A stretch of 8,182 bases of DNA from positions 1 to 8,182 of the forward strand of contig DASZZV010000156.1 of NCBI GenBank assembly GCA_035544835.1, read 5' to 3'. The position numbers and the translations under genes were made by a program. The stretch comes from DASZZV01 sp035544835. Its GTDB lineage: Bacteria; Acidobacteriota; Thermoanaerobaculia; Gp7-AA8. Under the pieces are notes generated by a model, which saw only the letters and a program-made list of their open reading frames with translations, was not told where the DNA came from and did not search any database. Positions within the stretch are counted from its first letter, which is position 1. Every line of letters starts with the position of its first letter. Below are positions 5,593 to 8,182 of the stretch, piece by piece.

Positions 5593-6004
5593 TCAGAGCA
5601 CGGCCAGCTCTTTCTTCCCGAACACCCGCACCTGCTCTCCGAGAAGCTCCAGACAGAACCGAGACAACTCCTCGTTCGAGAAGTCATCCCAGCCGCGACA
5701 GCTCTCATAGAACATGTACTGGACGTCACAGCAGAGGAGTGTCTTCTCGGTTTGTTGGCGCTCCAGTTGCCAGGCATTGGCGCGTGACTCGAGCTCCTGG
5801 CGGGAGATGTCGGCAGCGCCGTCAATCTGGTCAGCGTATCGCGAGCGCAACTCGTCGTCGGTGTCGCGATGAAACCCGCGGCAGAGAATGTCTCGGTCGG
5901 CCGCGATCTGGCAGACCGACCGACTTGCCCTCTTCCTGCATGGCGATGAGCTGCCGCCTGATGCGCGCCACGGCACCCTCTCGGGTGATCAGTTCTTGTT
6001 CCAT
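5593..6004 (-). pseudogene. Small cysteine-containing conserved-type protein, frameshifted by a 4-bp tandem duplication
   Basis: Two overlapping frames make one sensible protein. The first begins at ATG 6004, with AGGAGG 8 nt upstream, and reads MEQELITREGAVARIRRQLI then AMQEEGKSV. The second continues CQIAADRDILCRGFHRD, DDELRSRY and so on to the stop at 5593. They join at 5914-5924, where GACC is repeated (GACCGACCGAC). Removing one 4-bp copy restores a continuous 135-aa frame. As it stands, translation ends at 5831 after about 57 residues. The restored protein is soluble, with an amphipathic start and six cysteines (about 30, 40, 90, 91, 101, 116), some of which could bind metal. The pattern CQIAA(D/E)...CRGF and CRGWDDFSNEEL feels like a family of conserved hypothetical proteins, but I cannot name it. 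It may be a true mutation, a reversible slipped-strand switch or a sequence error. The reading frame is also open upstream to GTG 6127, but the ribosome site favours 6004. Confidence 0.7.
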
Positions 6005-6171
6005 CGCTCTTTCCTCCTTCCGGCCGGCCGCCTGCCTTTGCAGCGGGCCTTCGACGCTGGCCTGCGCAACGAGCGTCGGCAACGATGAGAACAGACTGTC
6101 CGCGACGTGCTCGATGAGATTGCGCACAATCAGCAGTGATGGACGTCACGGCGCCGATGTGAGTCACCGGG

Positions 6172-6924
6172 TCATTCGTCGAGCGACACAGTCGAGATCC
6201 GGTCGCGTCCCTGCTCTTTTCCCTCGTACAAGGCGCGGTCGGCGGCGGCGAAGAGCGCAACGGCGGTTGAAGGCTTCGTCATCGTACAAACGCCGATTGT
6301 CACGGTCACGGTCACGGACTTGCGCGCCAGGCGCAGCGGCGTGGTTCGAAGTTGCGCCACGATGGCCTCGGCGACGCGCATGGCGACGAGTGCGTTCGCG
6401 CCTTCGAGGAGGATCGCGAACTCATCGCCTCCCCAGCGCGCAGCCGCGTCATCAGCCCGCTTACAACTCTTCAACACCTCGGCGACATGCACCAGCGCGT
6501 CATTGCCGGCGGTGTGGCCGAATCCGTCGTTGAGCGCCTTCAGGCGATCGACATCGATCAACATCATCGACAGCGGTTCCCCTGACCGCTCGGCCCGTTC
6601 GACTCCTCGGCCGCAACGGTCCGTAAGCGCCCGAGCGTTGTAGAGTCCGGTGAGCGAATCGTGTTCGGACAGGCGGTGATAGAACTCCTCCGCCTTCCAC
6701 AGCCGATCGGCCCGGCCGCCAGCCACGACGCCCGCCACCGCGAAAACGAGACATGTTCCGATCAACTGATATAGGTAGAAGAAGGCGTGTGCACTCAGAT
6801 CCTGAAGGGGCTCCCCGCGAACGCTACCGAGGGCGACTATCCTGATCAGCAGCGCGCCGAGCGGTGCACAGGCTCCGAGCGCAAACCCGATGAGCGGGTA
6901 CTTCAACTGCGGTCTCAGTCGCAT
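6172..6924 (-). CDS. Membrane-anchored diguanylate cyclase (GGDEF)
   Basis: This enzyme makes cyclic di-GMP from two GTP at the inner face of the membrane. With the start at ATG 6924 (250 aa), the N-terminus MRLRPQLKYPLIGFALGACA begins a first membrane helix (about 10-33), a second helix follows at about 47-70 (FFYLYQLIGTCLVFAVAGVV), and the GGDEF domain fills 85-245. The domain looks active. It has DSLTGLYN for nucleotide and metal binding, IDVDRLKALNDGFGH, the signature RWGGDEF (163-169), and an inhibitory RxxD site (RADD) exactly five residues before GGDEF, so product feedback inhibition is expected. A GTG at 6963 would add 13 residues; neither start has a clear ribosome site. There is no separate sensory domain, so the short membrane part may sense or only anchor. 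It is divergent from a Crp/Fnr gene, 126 bp away, sharing a control region with a palindrome. Confidence 0.93.
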   Translation of the reverse strand: MRLRPQLKYPLIGFALGACAPLGALLIRIVALGSVRGEPLQDLSAHAFFYLYQLIGTCLVFAVAGVVAGGRADRLWKAEEFYHRLSEHDSLTGLYNARALTDRCGRGVERAERSGEPLSMMLIDVDRLKALNDGFGHTAGNDALVHVAEVLKSCKRADDAAARWGGDEFAILLEGANALVAMRVAEAIVAQLRTTPLRLARKSVTVTVTIGVCTMTKPSTAVALFAAADRALYEGKEQGRDRISTVSLDE

Positions 6925-6981
6925 CGAAGACAGGGTCGCACACGTGGCTGTGACACAGGCCACCCGTTCATGTTACGCAGC

Positions 6982-6997
6982 CCACCCTTTAGGGTGG
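6982..6997. repeat. Perfect palindrome CCACCCT-TT-AGGGTGG in the divergent control region
   Basis: The 7-bp arms are exact with a 2-bp centre. The site lies between the diguanylate cyclase and the second Crp/Fnr gene, about 53 bp before the ATG of the latter. Its context, GCAGCCCACCCTTTAGGGTG, resembles dispersed palindromes I know from Acidobacteriota-type genomes. It may therefore be a REP-like repeat rather than an operator. Confidence 0.45.
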
Positions 6998-7050
6998 CGC
7001 CTGCCACCGATTTCGATGCCATCTTGGTCTCATCCAGGAGGATAGGACCG

Positions 7051-7770
7051 ATGCCCACACCCTACAATCTCGACATCCATGAACATTGCACGGACTGTAC
7101 GGTCCGCAAAGAGCGCCTCTTCTGCAACATGTCCGACCAAACCATGGCGGCACTCGATGCCATTAAGTTCACGAGCGTTTATCCGAAGGGCGCTGTGCTT
7201 TTCGTCGAGGGAGAACAACCTCGCGGCGTGTTCATCCTCTGCAGCGGAAAGGCCAAGCTGACGACGTCGTCGACCGAGGGCAAGACGCTTATCGTGAAGA
7301 TCGCTGAGCCGGGCGAAGTTCTCGGCGCGAGCGCGGCAATCCTCGGCACGAGTTATGAGATCTCCGCTGAGACTCTGGAGCCTTCCCAGGTAAATTTCAT
7401 CAGGCGCGACGACTTCATCGGTTTCCTCAACGCACACGCCGAGGCATGCATGCACACTGCGCAACAGTTGAGCGAAAAGTATCGCTCTGCCCAGCGCGAG
7501 ATCCGATCACTCGGCCTGGCACAGACAACCTCCGAAAAGCTCGCGCGTCTTCTCCTCGACTGGTGTGCGCAAAGCGGCGAGGAGTCACCGACCGGCATCC
7601 GCCTGCAGGTGCTTCTCACGCACGAAGAGATCGCGCAGATGATCGCCACGACTCGCGAGACCGTCACCCGTCTGCTCAGCGATTTCAAGCAGAAGAAGAT
7701 CATCTCCGTGAAGGGAGCGAGCGTCTTCATACTGAAGAAGGGTCAGCTGGAATCGATGGTCACTATCTGA
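7051..7770 (+). CDS. Crp/Fnr family regulator with N-terminal Cys-X2-Cys-X8-Cys, possible iron-sulfur sensor
   Basis: This is a 239-aa cytoplasmic transcription factor. The N-terminal segment HCTDCTVRKERLFC places cysteines at 13, 16 and 25. E. coli FNR has C-X2-C-X5-C plus a distant fourth cysteine, so the spacing here is longer. Cys64 (in the beta-roll FILCSGKAKL) or Cys133 could be a fourth ligand for a 4Fe-4S cluster. The beta-roll (YPKGAVLFVEGEQPRGVFIL, GEVLGASAAILG) spans about 44-120, followed by a dimer helix to about 150. The HTH is LTHEEIAQMIATTRETVTRL (189-208), with Arg202, Glu203 and Arg207 as in CRP. The start is secure: AGGAGGA at 7036-7042 precedes the ATG by 8 nt. The frame is open further upstream, to 6787, but that part overlaps the divergent cyclase. 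It is likely a redox, oxygen or NO responder; targets are unknown, and a non-sensing role for the cysteines is possible. Confidence 0.93.
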   Translation: MPTPYNLDIHEHCTDCTVRKERLFCNMSDQTMAALDAIKFTSVYPKGAVLFVEGEQPRGVFILCSGKAKLTTSSTEGKTLIVKIAEPGEVLGASAAILGTSYEISAETLEPSQVNFIRRDDFIGFLNAHAEACMHTAQQLSEKYRSAQREIRSLGLAQTTSEKLARLLLDWCAQSGEESPTGIRLQVLLTHEEIAQMIATTRETVTRLLSDFKQKKIISVKGASVFILKKGQLESMVTI

Positions 7771-7897
7771 AGGCGGTGATCCGTCCGTGAGTTGGTACCT
7801 GCTGGTTGCCTCGGCTCGCACGTAAGGCCCCGGCCGGATCTGTCATCCTGAGGGAGCGGGCGCGAGCGTCAAGGGGCCGGCAGGGAGTGAGTGCGAC

Positions 7898-7967
7898 CGA
7901 AGGATCTTTGGTGACATGGGAAGAAGTCGCCAATTCACACCGCTGCCATGTCGCCAAAGATCCTTCG
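7898..7967. repeat. Long inverted repeat, 22-bp arms
   Basis: CGAAGGATCTTTGGTGACAT at the start of 7898-7919 pairs with 7946-7967 across a 26-nt spacer, with one mismatch (T7912/G7953) that is a wobble in RNA. The arm core AAGGATCTTTGG is typical of dispersed repeats in Acidobacteriota and Gemmatimonadota. It could also terminate transcripts of the Crp/Fnr gene, 128 bp upstream, but no T-tract follows. Confidence 0.75.
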
Positions 7968-8052
7968 CTGCGGCTTCTAAGAAACTGCCAGTATTTATGC
8001 TGCTGGAGGAGTCTTTGGCCGAAGAGGACTTGCAGGTCAAGACGAGCCTCTA

Positions 8053-8065
8053 GCCCCGTAGGGGC
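8053..8065. repeat. Short palindrome GCCCC-GTA-GGGGC
   Basis: The perfect 5-bp arms share the AGCCCC-N3-GGGGCG core with the large hairpin at the window's right end, so the two look like members of one repeat family. Confidence 0.5.
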
Positions 8066-8077
8066 GTTTGAGAATAG

Positions 8078-8096
8078 CCCAGCACGAAGTGCTGGG
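8078..8096. repeat. Hairpin CCCAGCAC-GAA-GTGCTGGG
   Basis: Perfect 8-bp arms with a 3-nt loop, followed by TTTGT. It lies between two AGCCCC-type palindromes, so it probably belongs to a composite REP cluster. As a plus-strand terminator it would be plausible but lies 300 bp past the last gene. Confidence 0.55.
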
Positions 8097-8118
8097 TTTG
8101 TCGGGTCTCGGAAGTAAG

Positions 8119-8173
8119 GTCGAGCCCCGGAGGGGCGATTGAGGGACCTTCAATCGCCCCTCCGGGGCTCGAC
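8119..8173. repeat. Large perfect hairpin, 24-bp arms, REP-like
   Basis: Positions 8119-8142 and 8150-8173 are exact reverse complements around a 7-nt loop (GGGACCT). Each arm itself contains the smaller palindrome AGCCCC-GGA-GGGGC, so the structure is a pair of inverted REP-like units, as in a BIME. It sits 9 bp from the window end. Confidence 0.85.
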
Positions 8174-8182
8174 AAGAAACGG

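Larger units (their letters stand above)
7771..8182. other. 412-bp gene-free tail made of palindromic repeats
   Basis: Frames here (for example 7806-8117 plus) run through hairpin arms and are not genes. The stretch begins with about 65 bp of unremarkable sequence. It then holds a TGTCATCCTGAGGGAGCGGG segment (7841-7860) of the common 'TCATCCTGAG...CGAAGGATCTT' repeat kind, and four clear inverted repeats listed below. Confidence 0.65.

Noticed and set aside
4737..6260. A 507-codon minus-strand open frame
   Set aside because: It is antisense to the methyltransferase and overlaps the broken gene and cyclase end. Its product is Arg/Ser-rich with no domain, as expected for a shadow frame in GC-rich DNA.
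6787..7050. N-terminal extension of the second Crp/Fnr gene by 88 codons
   Set aside because: It overlaps the divergent cyclase gene, and the ATG at 7051 has a strong Shine-Dalgarno sequence and begins the conserved cysteine segment.
7806..8117. A 103-codon plus-strand frame and overlapping minus-strand frames at the right end
   Set aside because: They run through inverted-repeat arms; the sequence is explained by dispersed palindromic repeats.

Overview
The window is GC-rich bacterial chromosomal DNA with seven recognisable protein-coding genes or gene remnants, one unrecognised small gene, and palindromic repeats at both ends. No rRNA, tRNA, CRISPR array or phage gene was seen. The repeat style suggests a soil-type bacterium of the Acidobacteriota or Gemmatimonadota kind: motifs such as AGCCCC-GGA-GGGGCG, the 'GTCATCCTGAG ... 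CGAAGGATCTTT' pattern, and CCACCCT-TT-AGGGTGG. Multi-cysteine Crp/Fnr proteins fit this too. The placement is from memory of such genomes and is only moderately secure.

Left end (1-414): the 3' end of a gene resembling the C-terminal helical domain of REP-associated (IS200-like) transposases. It is surrounded by four copies of a 10-base motif CCCAACTTWA in both orientations, including a perfect 25-bp tandem duplication. On the minus strand follow a SulP anion transporter with a STAS domain (415-2106), a 400-bp intergenic stretch with two perfect dyads, and a small lysine-rich protein of unknown function (2503-2730).

Centre (2854-4883): a RIC/YtfE/ScdA-type di-iron protein for repair of iron-sulfur centres (2912-3664, minus) sits downstream of a Crp/Fnr regulator (3862-4548, minus). 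A 17-bp stem-loop directly follows the RIC gene. The gap between the two genes holds two near-identical inverted repeats, ATGAC-N4-GTCA(T/G), with the TGA-N6-TCA core of Crp/Fnr operators. The proximal one lies where a class II activator would bind. A degenerate third copy lies in the divergent region ahead of the next gene.

Right half (4884-7770): a UbiE-type SAM methyltransferase (plus); convergent to it a small cysteine-containing gene broken by a 4-bp tandem duplication (minus); a membrane diguanylate cyclase with intact GGDEF and RxxD sites (minus); and, divergent from that, a second Crp/Fnr regulator with an N-terminal Cys-X2-Cys-X8-Cys cluster that could hold an iron-sulfur cluster. 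The last 412 bp contain no gene and are made of at least four palindromic, REP-like hairpins.

Taken together, the middle and right parts look like a redox or nitrosative-stress regulatory neighbourhood: two Crp/Fnr sensors, an NO-stress repair protein with candidate operators, and a c-di-GMP synthase. The functional links are inferred from proximity and motifs only.
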